Position numbers and translations under genes: made by a program
Source of the DNA: JBDKFK01 sp039798745
Lineage (GTDB): Bacteria > Patescibacteriota > Microgenomatia > UBA1406 > GWC2-37-13
Assembly (NCBI GenBank): GCA_039798745.1
Contig: JBDKFK010000046.1
Location: 1-7,692, forward strand
Length of the DNA stretch: 7,692 nucleotides
Direction of reading: 5' to 3'
The notes under the pieces: model-generated
Told to the model about the DNA's origin: nothing
Database searches by the model: none
The model's input: the letters and a program-made list of their open reading frames with translations, nothing else
Part shown: positions 1 to 6,364 of the stretch, in pieces
How positions within the stretch are numbered: position 1 is the first letter of the stretch
Layout of the letters: every line of letters begins with the position of its first letter

Positions 1-624
1 CACCATCTGGGCGATGACATCGCGCATCCTCTCCGAAGGTTGCGCGCCGGAGCCGGCAGCCATGGCATCGATGAGGGCGCCGACGTCGATTTCGACAGCA
101 CCATCTTGGCCAAGGCCGATGACCTGACTGAGGTCAAGGCCTAGCTTTCCCGATATGTCGCTAAGATCAAAGTCGGGCAGATTGCCAAATGCCCCGCCGA
201 TAGTATCGCTATCAAAGAGCGAAATTCCGCCCGGAGGGAGCTCCTGGCCAGATGATAGCTCGCGGTAAGCGAGTTCCATCGACACACCTGTGAGGGCGAG
301 CCGATATACATCTTCAGCCATAGCGTCGGTGCCGTTAGCCTGTCTCAGCACATAGGCAAACACCTTTCGGCGCAGCTTTGGATCGTGCGTGAGTTCCTGA
401 TCTTCCGCGGCGGGCTGATCAAAAAGAAACTCCAGCGCCGTGTGAGGCGTCGCGTCGACCTGGGCGATGATCATATCGGCGTAGGCCGTCTCAATGTCAC
501 CACCGTTAGCGAACGCCAGCGCGTGTAGAGCGGCGATCGTTGCTTCGTCCGTGACTTCCATTGTCCCCAGGAACTCGCGCACCTGCGCGTTGAGAGCTTC
601 AGGGTCACCGTTGTATTGAGTCAT
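1..624 (-). CDS. Hypothetical acidic soluble protein, C-terminus beyond the left edge
   Basis: The minus strand reads open from an ATG at 624-622 to the window edge, giving 208 codons with no stop, so the C-terminus is missing. The product begins MTQYNGDPEALNAQVREF. It has no signal peptide or membrane segment. Residues 1-120 look helical and rich in Ala, Asp and Glu. Residues 150-190 alternate acidic and hydrophobic residues with many glycines (LPDFDLSDISGKLGLDL). I recognise no family. The start is well supported: AAAGGAGG lies 4 nt upstream at 629-636, and the ATG overlaps the stop of the upstream membrane-protein gene as ATGA, which points to translational coupling. GC is about 60% over the first 240 bases by hand count, well above the murein genes further right. 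A role alongside the membrane protein is inference from coupling only. Confidence 0.75.
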   Translation of the reverse strand, partial: MTQYNGDPEALNAQVREFLGTMEVTDEATIAALHALAFANGGDIETAYADMIIAQVDATPHTALEFLFDQPAAEDQELTHDPKLRRKVFAYVLRQANGTDAMAEDVYRLALTGVSMELAYRELSSGQELPPGGISLFDSDTIGGAFGNLPDFDLSDISGKLGLDLSQVIGLGQDGAVEIDVGALIDAMAAGSGAQPSERMRDVIAQMV

Positions 625-1433
625 GAAACCTCCTTTGACGCGGACGCGTCTGATGTATCGACTAAAAGCCAGAAACTAACTCCGATCGCCGCCAGCCAGA
701 CCGCCTCTTCTACCAGTTTTTGGATGATGTAATTCACGAAGAGCGGCAGATAGAGATCGAGGGTGGCGTAGTGAGCATAGATCCCGATGGCGGTAAGAAC
801 TACCACAACCACCAGGCTGCCCGCCAACACTAGAGTCATATTTCTGGGGGTCAGCTCAACGGCGCTGTCGTACACAAGTGCTATGAAGAGTGCCTGTGCC
901 GACATAATTGCCATCACGACCATGTCGCGTCTGGTAATTATGTCAAAAGGCCATACTTCATAGCCTCGAAGGATTATAGTAACGAGCATGTCGAGAGCAC
1001 CGGCGACCACGAACACCTTGGCCCACAGCGGAATGAACCACGAGAACGGTCGGTCTACATGCGGGTAAGCCTTGCGGATTACCTTAGCTTCCAGAACGCT
1101 TCGATCTTCGGCATCGGTATAAATCCCGTGCTTGATCGATGCGTTATAACCGTTCAGGAGTGTGACCGCCACAAACCCGACAGTTCGCGACTTAGTGGGA
1201 TCTCCGTATGCTGCCCAGAGCATGGCAAGAATGCCGCCTGAGATCAGCACAACAGCAAAATCCCACGCCGAGATCTGGTGGAATATGAGGGTTAGAATAC
1301 CCAGTACTATTCCGCCCAGAATCGAGAGACATCCCACGATAACACCGGCAACGTTGAACAGATTTATGAAAAATCTCAACCTGTCCAGTACGTGCCTGTA
1401 CTCGCGAGAGCCATGGAGTTTGGACTGTGCCAT
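621..1433 (-). CDS. Hypothetical polytopic membrane protein, 270 aa
   Basis: This 270-residue protein has a short basic N-terminus and about six hydrophobic segments, near residues 26-51, 57-76, 133-155, 170-189, 200-220 and 242-258. A polar stretch at about 98-130 (with YTDAEDRSVLEAKVIRKAYP) separates the second and third segments. The tail is short and polar (TSDASASKEVS). I see no catalytic or transporter motif that I can name, so the function is unknown. The start is well supported by AAGGAGG at 1438-1444, with ATCT before the ATG. The TGA stop overlaps the next ATG in the ATGA arrangement, so this gene and the left-edge gene form a two-gene unit. GC is about half, above that of the genes to the right, and the strong ribosome-binding site also sets it apart from them. 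Confidence 0.8.
   Translation of the reverse strand: MAQSKLHGSREYRHVLDRLRFFINLFNVAGVIVGCLSILGGIVLGILTLIFHQISAWDFAVVLISGGILAMLWAAYGDPTKSRTVGFVAVTLLNGYNASIKHGIYTDAEDRSVLEAKVIRKAYPHVDRPFSWFIPLWAKVFVVAGALDMLVTIILRGYEVWPFDIITRRDMVVMAIMSAQALFIALVYDSAVELTPRNMTLVLAGSLVVVVVLTAIGIYAHYATLDLYLPLFVNYIIQKLVEEAVWLAAIGVSFWLLVDTSDASASKEVS
629..636 (-). promoter_or_regulatory. Strong Shine-Dalgarno site for the left-edge gene
   Basis: The minus strand reads AAAGGAGG followed by TTTC and then ATG at 624-622. It lies inside the end of the upstream coding region and fixes the start of the downstream gene. Confidence 0.75.
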
Positions 1434-1437
1434 AGAT

Positions 1438-1444
1438 CCTCCTT
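1438..1444 (-). promoter_or_regulatory. Strong Shine-Dalgarno site for the 270-aa membrane protein
   Basis: The minus strand reads AAGGAGG, then ATCT, then ATG at 1433-1431. It is a full anti-SD match and supports this start. Confidence 0.75.
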
Positions 1445-1471
1445 ACAACTTACTCCCTAAGGAGTGCGATA

Positions 1472-1498
1472 TCCTTGTGGCTGAGGAAGCCACAAGGA
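1472..1498. repeat. 11-bp perfect inverted repeat (hairpin)
   Basis: TCCTTGTGGCT at 1472-1482 is perfectly complementary to AGCCACAAGGA at 1488-1498, with a 5-nt loop. It lies 39 nt upstream of the 270-aa gene's start and would fold in its leader RNA. No T-run follows on either strand, so it is not a standard terminator. It could be a leader structure or a protein-binding site. Confidence 0.6.
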
Positions 1499-1520
1499 CT
1501 TCACTTAAGAAGCCATCTTA

Positions 1521-1582
1521 TGCTATAAGAGGCGGATGAACGGACGAAGCCGTGTTCATCCCCTTATCCGCCACTTATAGCA
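1521..1582. repeat. 62-bp imperfect palindrome
   Basis: The outer arms are TGCTATAAG (1521-1529) and CTTATAGCA (1574-1582), perfect over 9 bp. Inside them GGCGGAT (1531-1537) pairs with ATCCGCC (1566-1572). GGATGAAC (1534-1541) can alternatively pair with GTTCATCC (1554-1561), so the GGAT at 1534-1537 is shared by two mutually exclusive pairings. The central loop contains ACGGACGAAGCCGT. It could be a small palindromic repeat, a structured leader or the end of a mobile segment. The sequence alone does not decide. Confidence 0.55.
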
Positions 1583-1711
1583 CATTCATTCCATAGGTTT
1601 TTAAAGAACGTAGAGCACAACATGAGATGCAAATACTCATGCGTACGTAATATATGCGTATAAACAGGTTATTATATCAAATAACGAAGCTAAATACTAT
1701 AGGGTTTATGG

Positions 1712-2476
1712 TTATTCCCCATGCCATCGTGTAGCAGATTCTACGGTGAAGCTAGCGTGAGCATTATCCAAAACTTTATCTTCAAGGCCGACAGGCACGG
1801 CACAGAGGAATGTTGTAAGACTTTCCGGCGGTCTATTCTGGCAGCTACCTGCACCAAACTTGCCCAGATTTTCATAGCTTTGTTCCTGAGTATAGCCCTG
1901 CTTAAACATAATGATGACATTGCCGGGAATTGACCTTTGCTTATCTTTATATGTAAGGTAATATCTTACAAAAAGTGAGAATATACACCCCCAGATAATG
2001 AGCCAGTAAACAGGGTTTATGATGAAATGATTTGGACGGATAAGGTTGCCATAGGATTTATATGTATCGAGTTTTTCTCTATGCGTCGCTGTGTCTGTGA
2101 GAAAAACCGTAAACTCGTCAAGATTTCGCTGATTGGCTCCAAAATCTGCTATCTGACCCATCATCGATGTCGAGTCTACCGAGACCGAAGTTCCTCCCGT
2201 TTCCTGGGTAAATATCAAGATCACCGCCTGAGCGCCCTGCATAGAAAATCCCCACTGTCCTACCTGATAAATCATTGTTATCTTATCGGTTTCTTCGTAC
2301 TGATTTTTAAAGCGCCAGTTGTGGGTATTGGCAAAAAACATGGTTGCCTGTCTTGCTTCCTGAATCGAAATATCCTGGACAAACGATTCCGCATGTTTAT
2401 ATGCTCCCAATCCATATCTCTCCATAAAATAACCAGCTATAGGTGCGATTATAAGAACTATAGTTACAAGTTCCAT
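1712..2476 (-). CDS. Hypothetical protein with two membrane segments, 254 aa
   Basis: The gene starts 3 nt after the ftsW stop and is probably co-transcribed with it. The 254-residue product has a membrane segment at residues 3-17, a polar domain at about 28-150 and a second membrane segment at about 154-174. A C-terminal tail of about 80 residues follows, opening with a helical-looking IIMFKQGYTQEQSYENLGKF. The central domain looks like alternating beta strands and includes DFGANQRNLDEFTVFL (111-126). From memory this resembles a 'D-W/F-G-x-N-x-x-N' stretch in small uncharacterised proteins, but I cannot name the family. No Shine-Dalgarno sequence precedes the ATG. Position after ftsW suggests an envelope role, which is inference only. 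The last 45 residues have an atypical composition (CQNRPPESLTTFLC onwards) and could reflect an old frameshift. Confidence 0.75.
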   Translation of the reverse strand: MELVTIVLIIAPIAGYFMERYGLGAYKHAESFVQDISIQEARQATMFFANTHNWRFKNQYEETDKITMIYQVGQWGFSMQGAQAVILIFTQETGGTSVSVDSTSMMGQIADFGANQRNLDEFTVFLTDTATHREKLDTYKSYGNLIRPNHFIINPVYWLIIWGCIFSLFVRYYLTYKDKQRSIPGNVIIMFKQGYTQEQSYENLGKFGAGSCQNRPPESLTTFLCAVPVGLEDKVLDNAHASFTVESATRWHGE

Positions 2477-2479
2477 ACG

Positions 2480-3616
2480 TTAATACGTTTTACTTTGTTT
2501 AGCAATATTAATAACAATACCAATTAACATAAACGAGGTCAGTATATGTGACCCTCCATAGGAAAAGAACGGTAACGGAACCCCGGTAAGCGGCATAAGG
2601 TTAACCATTGCTGACAGATTTATAATAATCTGCAGACCGAAAAACGCAAAAATTCCTCCCGATAACAACCGTCCGAACCGATCCGATGCGTGTACGCTCA
2701 CTCTATACAAATAATAGAGGAATAAAATAAAAGTGGCAATAAGAATAATAGAACCTACAAAACCCACTTCCTCCCCTATGATGGCAAATATGGAATCGGT
2801 GTGTGCTTCCGGAAGAAATAGATATTTTTGCCTTGATGCACCAAAGCCCCGGCCCAGAATACCTCCGTGCGTAAGAGATATAAGTATCTGATTAATATGG
2901 TAAGTTATCCCGAGAGGATCCAGAGCGGGATTGAAAAATGCCATAATACGCCGGAAACGATAGGGTGACGTTTTAACAAGTATAAAAAATCCTCCCACGG
3001 AGACAGGTATGAGATATAACAGATAATGAAGCTCTATTCCCGCCAGAAAGTAAATTATTATGCTTAAGCTGAAAATTATGATTGCCGTACCCATATCAGG
3101 CTGTAACATAATAAGGAACATAAGAATGCTCAGGAGAATAAAAAATGAAAAAAACCGTTTTCTCTCCCGATGGTTAAACCACGAGGAAAGGTAAATAATG
3201 GTCGCGAACTTGGCGACCTCTGTAGGTTGTCGTTCGAACAATCCCAGATCAATCCACCGTTGCGCTCCACCAGCCTGCCTCCCGATATTCGGAATGAGCA
3301 CAAACACAAGCAGCATAATAGTCGTAATCATGAAAATAAACGACAGATAATAAAGCTTGTGGTAGTCCAGCATAGAAAAAAACAGCAGTACAATAACCCC
3401 AAGGACAATGCGCACGGCCTGCAGTTTGAGATAATGAAAGCTATCCCCTACATCCATATAGCTTCGAATAGATGAAGCTTCAAAGATAAAAAAAAGACCA
3501 ATGATTGACAACATAAGAGGTATAAAAAAAAGCCAGGATACTTTACTTTTTTCTCTTATGCTCTCGATTTTGCGTTTAATCCGGCTTGTTCTCATACCAG
3601 GAATCTTGTATGTCAT
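2480..3616 (-). CDS. ftsW: SEDS peptidoglycan glycosyltransferase FtsW/RodA
   Basis: This is an integral membrane polymerase that builds glycan strands from lipid II, normally with a class B penicillin-binding protein. The 378-residue product has about ten membrane segments after a basic N-terminus. SEDS signatures are clear: GAQRWIDLG with QPTEVAKFA (117-138), LQPDMGT (172-177 region), GRGFGASRQKYLFLPEAHTDSIFAIIGEE (256-283, written here as one region) and GVPLPFFSYGGSHIL (345-359). D274 in the HTDSIF motif corresponds to the family's essential aspartate. FtsW and RodA are hard to separate by eye; location beside murD favours FtsW. The start is uncertain. The ATG at 3616-3614 lies inside the terminal inverted repeat of the adjacent repeat element, while the ATG at 3595-3593 gives 371 residues beginning MRTSRIKRK. 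Neither has a Shine-Dalgarno sequence. Confidence 0.93.
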   Translation of the reverse strand: MTYKIPGMRTSRIKRKIESIREKSKVSWLFFIPLMLSIIGLFFIFEASSIRSYMDVGDSFHYLKLQAVRIVLGVIVLLFFSMLDYHKLYYLSFIFMITTIMLLVFVLIPNIGRQAGGAQRWIDLGLFERQPTEVAKFATIIYLSSWFNHRERKRFFSFFILLSILMFLIMLQPDMGTAIIIFSLSIIIYFLAGIELHYLLYLIPVSVGGFFILVKTSPYRFRRIMAFFNPALDPLGITYHINQILISLTHGGILGRGFGASRQKYLFLPEAHTDSIFAIIGEEVGFVGSIILIATFILFLYYLYRVSVHASDRFGRLLSGGIFAFFGLQIIINLSAMVNLMPLTGVPLPFFSYGGSHILTSFMLIGIVINIAKQSKTY

Positions 3617-3757
3617 TGCGAATGATCCCGATCACTGTGGATCGTGAAGCAATCTTTACATGGAAATATCTCTTCTTGTATAGATTGCCTCGCCCGGCGT
3701 AGCCTTGGCGAAGTCGGGCCGCGCGATCCATATACATCGGGATCGCTCGCAATGACA
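3611..3757. mobile_element. 147-bp palindromic repeat element (MITE/REP-like)
   Basis: The ends are perfect 11-bp inverted repeats, TGTCATTGCGA (3611-3621) and TCGCAATGACA (3747-3757). Symmetric inner pairs follow: GATCCCGAT (3624-3632) with ATCGGGATC (3736-3744), GGATCG (3639-3644) with CGATCC (3724-3729), and GCAATCT (3649-3655) with AGATTGC (3682-3688). A GC-rich hairpin, GCCCG (3692-3696) with CGGGC (3715-3719), sits in the right half. The whole would fold into a long branched hairpin. From memory, repeats starting 'GTCATTGCGAG...' and ending with GCAATCT are dispersed in many environmental bacterial genomes. It fills the gap between murD (stop 5 nt away) and ftsW, and its left end supplies the first candidate ftsW ATG. 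No clear target-site duplication and no transposase are visible, so mobilisation in trans is inference. Confidence 0.8.
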
Positions 3758-3762
3758 ATTAA

Positions 3763-4992
3763 TTATTTACTATACATATCCGCATACCTTCTAAACTCGT
3801 TTCCTTTTTCCTCAAAATTTTTCCATAAACTGTAGCTCGGAGAAGCACAGGAAAGCAGACAGATACTACCTGCAGGTGTATGCTCATACGCGAACTTCAC
3901 TGCTTCTTCCATACGAGACGTTTCAAGTATATGGGGAAGCATGTGCAGCTTAGATTGTAGCGTTTTCAAAATCTGTTTGCCACTGTCGGGAAACAGTACT
4001 ATATTCGGAATCTCGTAAGCCTGAATCGTCTCCGCGAGCTCCGAAAAGTCGTATCCCCGGTCAGTTCCTCCAAGAAATAGTGTCCCTATCTGTTTTAATG
4101 TCTCTATTGCTTTTATTGTTGATTGCGGAGTTGTAGAGATGGCATCGTCGTAAAAGCGTATATTGTTATGCTCTCCGACGAGTTCCATCCGGTGCGGAAG
4201 CGGCTTGAATGCTTTGAGTGCTTTTCGGATTGCTTCTTTGTGGATGTTGTATAAACGAGCCACAGTGACCGCGGCCCTTATATTGTCCATATTGTGCGCT
4301 CCCTGAAGAGCTACCTCGTCGGGATACACAGGTACATCATCAGTGTACGGCACTGTCTTACAGGCAGCCTCTTTTGCCCAGGTTACAAGCAAAGGAAATG
4401 CCGGATTATATATATAATAATCATCTGTTTTCGCGTGAGAGATGATATTTTTCTTGGCGGCATAGTAGCGATGTACATCGCCATGATGAGGCATGTGTTC
4501 AGGGAATACATTCAATACAACAGATATATGTGGTGAGTACTGTAGATTTTCCAGCTGATAGCTTGAGAGTTCGCATACGTATAATGTTTCCTGTCCCTGC
4601 CTCTGAAGGAGCTCAGTAAGTAACGGAATACCTATATTGCCTGCTATACGCACAGGCTTGTCCGCTTCTTTGAGTATGTCATATATGAGCGATGTAGTTG
4701 TGCTTTTTCCTTTGGTACCTGTTACCCCAATAATTTCGGCATCCGCGTTTGCAAAGAACATATTTGTAGGTGTTGTATACGGTACAGTAACAAGTCTCGC
4801 AGGAATTCCCGGAGATTTTATTACAACATCGGCCTGCTCCTGGAGTGCAAGATAATGGGGATTATTAGCCTGATCACCTATCGTGATATGCGCGTCAGGA
4901 AAATGAGCACGAATATAGGTCTCGGCTGATTTCCCTTCTGCTCCGTATCCGAGAATAACTATGTGTTTATTCTTTAATTCTTGTATTTTCAT
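3763..4992 (-). CDS. murD: UDP-MurNAc-L-alanine:glutamate ligase, MurD2-like
   Basis: This cytoplasmic Mur ligase uses ATP to add glutamate to UDP-MurNAc-L-Ala. At 409 residues it is slightly shorter than E. coli MurD. In order: an N-terminal Rossmann motif ILGYGAEG (13-20), the ATP P-loop GVTGTKGKST (89-98), ELSSYQLE (141-148 region), NVFPEHMPHH (161-170), YAAKKNI with the probable carbamylated lysine (about 177-183), GAHNMDN (231-237), PHRME (266-270) and a C-terminal KNFEEKGNEF (391-400). Around the glutamate site the usual NDSKATN is DDAISTT (282-288) and the usual GGDGK region is GGTDRG (308-313). Because murL lies directly upstream and overlaps by 26 nt, I infer the L-Glu-using variant (MurD2) rather than the D-Glu enzyme. 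No Shine-Dalgarno sequence precedes the ATG. Confidence 0.93.
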   Translation of the reverse strand: MKIQELKNKHIVILGYGAEGKSAETYIRAHFPDAHITIGDQANNPHYLALQEQADVVIKSPGIPARLVTVPYTTPTNMFFANADAEIIGVTGTKGKSTTTSLIYDILKEADKPVRIAGNIGIPLLTELLQRQGQETLYVCELSSYQLENLQYSPHISVVLNVFPEHMPHHGDVHRYYAAKKNIISHAKTDDYYIYNPAFPLLVTWAKEAACKTVPYTDDVPVYPDEVALQGAHNMDNIRAAVTVARLYNIHKEAIRKALKAFKPLPHRMELVGEHNNIRFYDDAISTTPQSTIKAIETLKQIGTLFLGGTDRGYDFSELAETIQAYEIPNIVLFPDSGKQILKTLQSKLHMLPHILETSRMEEAVKFAYEHTPAGSICLLSCASPSYSLWKNFEEKGNEFRRYADMYSK

Positions 4993-6364
4993 ATAAGGTA
5001 ACTATATCTGCAAACGCGTCCGGAATCTGGACCGATGTGTCTGTAGCTAACTGTTGTTTTATAAGTTTGTCAGGATGAGCTATACGCGGGAGAGATTCTT
5101 TTACAAACATGCGCATAACCGGCGTATCCAGACCTTCATGCTTCTTCATTATCATGCAAAACGCAGCCTGGTTTTCTTCGAATGTTCCAACACATTCAAA
5201 CGGTTTCATGGTCCCGATGCCCAGAAGATCGCGATACAGCGGAATCAATGCCTCATCAGCAAACATATTTTTATGAAAAATATCAATAACATCATTCATT
5301 GGCATATGTGCTGCAAGACCACTAAAAACAAACGCGCATTTGGGACAATGACCGCACCAGAGAGACGCAGTACTCTTATGACTTGCAAGTACTTTAAAGT
5401 TATTATTGCAACTTGAAAATACATGAAAATATTTCGGCAGACCGGACATGTAGGACATTATTTTTAGCTCAGTCAGTGGCCGTAATACCGAGACATAGCT
5501 TATGTCAGGGCTTAAGAAACGAGCCATATAATCGCGGGCCAACATCTCAAACTCATGTGATTTACTCCATTGATGATTTATATTCATCCCCCTATACTCA
5601 ACATTGCCTATATTTGCGCTGTGTTCATTGGGAACAATTACATACGCGTATCCCTGCAACACAGCCAAAAAATAGCCGATAAACGCGTAGATCGCAGAGA
5701 TGGGAATATGTCCGTTATACACTGTACCTGTGGCATTAAGCTGCAACAAAAGGGGATCTATGGTTCGCTGTACATAGAAAGTCTCACTTCCTATTACTTC
5801 CGCGACTTTTTTGACAAGAGGGTATTCTGACTGGGTTTCTACAACAAATGTGTTGAATGGATATGATATATGCTTCAACATTTCCGCTGCTACGATCGAG
5901 TCTTTTCCGCCACCTAGTCCAAGAAGTCCACCCTTTGATACCACAGAGACAGGTTTCTGCGGCTGAAAAGCATTGTCAGCAGGAAAGCGTATAAGGTTAT
6001 GAAAGTCTATAGAGTTTGTATAAAAAAACTCACCTAAACCGTTCAGATAGACTGCGTCCCAGAATGCTGCCTGCTCTCCACTTAATGTTTGGTTATGTAA
6101 CACTATGCTAGGAGGACAGAACGCTTTCCAGTAGCTGATCCCCAGTACAATATGAAGCGCGTCCAAACAGACTTTTATGAGTGATTGAGGAACTGCCTGC
6201 GCTCCCCTGTGTACGGGTAGAGAAAGCCTCTCAGTAAACGGGTAGGATGTATCGTCAGTACCTACGTTATACCTGAACTCCGCTTTACCGGTTGACTCGT
6301 CCCAGCGGTGCGAAACAAATTCAAAAGCATTTGCTTTGAGCTTCATGCATACATTATAGCGCAT
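4967..6364 (-). CDS. murL: UDP-MurNAc-L-Ala-L-Glu epimerase MurL
   Basis: MurL, first described in Xanthomonas, inverts the terminal L-Glu of UDP-MurNAc-L-Ala-L-Glu to D-Glu in an ATP-dependent reaction, so the cell needs no glutamate racemase for murein. The 465-residue soluble protein shows a PP-loop-type nucleotide motif GLGGGKDS (149-156), NGHIPIS (217-223), NEHSANIGN (246-254), NINHQWSKSHEFE (261-273), a cysteine cluster CGHCPKC (337-343) and a C-terminal KPFECVGTFEE (387-397). I recognise these together as MurL. Pairing with murD, which it overlaps by 26 nt, matches the known murD2-murL arrangement. The start is ambiguous. The ATG at 6364 overlaps the upstream gene by 11 nt, and the ATG at 6346-6344 (MKLKANAFEFV) begins 7 nt after that gene's stop. 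Neither has a well-spaced Shine-Dalgarno sequence. Some databases may label it only as a PP-loop or hypothetical protein. Confidence 0.87.
   Translation of the reverse strand: MRYNVCMKLKANAFEFVSHRWDESTGKAEFRYNVGTDDTSYPFTERLSLPVHRGAQAVPQSLIKVCLDALHIVLGISYWKAFCPPSIVLHNQTLSGEQAAFWDAVYLNGLGEFFYTNSIDFHNLIRFPADNAFQPQKPVSVVSKGGLLGLGGGKDSIVAAEMLKHISYPFNTFVVETQSEYPLVKKVAEVIGSETFYVQRTIDPLLLQLNATGTVYNGHIPISAIYAFIGYFLAVLQGYAYVIVPNEHSANIGNVEYRGMNINHQWSKSHEFEMLARDYMARFLSPDISYVSVLRPLTELKIMSYMSGLPKYFHVFSSCNNNFKVLASHKSTASLWCGHCPKCAFVFSGLAAHMPMNDVIDIFHKNMFADEALIPLYRDLLGIGTMKPFECVGTFEENQAAFCMIMKKHEGLDTPVMRMFVKESLPRIAHPDKLIKQQLATDTSVQIPDAFADIVTLYENTRIKE

Larger units (their letters stand above)
1434..1711. other. 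278-bp intergenic stretch with hairpins and AT-rich segment
   Basis: This is the only long gene-free stretch. The left half (1452-1582) is packed with inverted repeats: a 5-bp hairpin at 1452-1465, an 11-bp hairpin at 1472-1498 and a long imperfect palindrome at 1521-1582. The right half (1583-1711) is AT-rich and has a 6-bp inverted repeat (CATGAG/CTCATG, 1621-1641). The minus strand has a TATAAT hexamer at 1671-1676 that could be a -10 box for the 270-aa gene, but no convincing -35 lies at 17 nt, so I do not call a promoter. No hairpin is followed by a T-run, so no intrinsic terminator is visible. I see no tRNA and no small gene. Confidence 0.6.

Noticed and set aside
1472..1498. Intrinsic terminator
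   Set aside because: The stem is perfect, but no T-run follows on either strand, so it is listed only as an inverted repeat.
1162..1539. 125-codon plus-strand ORF reaching into the intergenic hairpins
   Set aside because: It is mostly antisense to the 270-aa membrane gene, which has a strong ribosome-binding site. The product looks random.
1671..1676. TATAAT hexamer on the minus strand as a promoter for the 270-aa gene
   Set aside because: No acceptable -35 hexamer lies 16-18 nt upstream, and such hexamers are expected by chance in this AT-rich stretch.
2068..2117. Imperfect inverted repeat, CGAGTTT with AAACTCG and an inner TTTTTCTC/GAGAAAAA
   Set aside because: It lies inside a coding region, its inner and outer pairings overlap, and nothing suggests regulation. 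Probably chance.
2027..2527. 166-codon plus-strand ORF
   Set aside because: It lies antisense to the 254-aa gene and the end of ftsW. Its composition (many Cys, His and Arg) is typical of a shadow frame.
3576..3758. 60-codon minus-strand ORF across the repeat element, beginning MSLRAIPMYMDRAARLRQ
   Set aside because: It is a translation of the palindromic repeat and overlaps the ftsW start in another frame. Such peptides appear wherever this repeat occurs.
3644..3835. 63-codon plus-strand ORF
   Set aside because: It runs through the repeat element and antisense to the end of murD, with no recognisable protein features.
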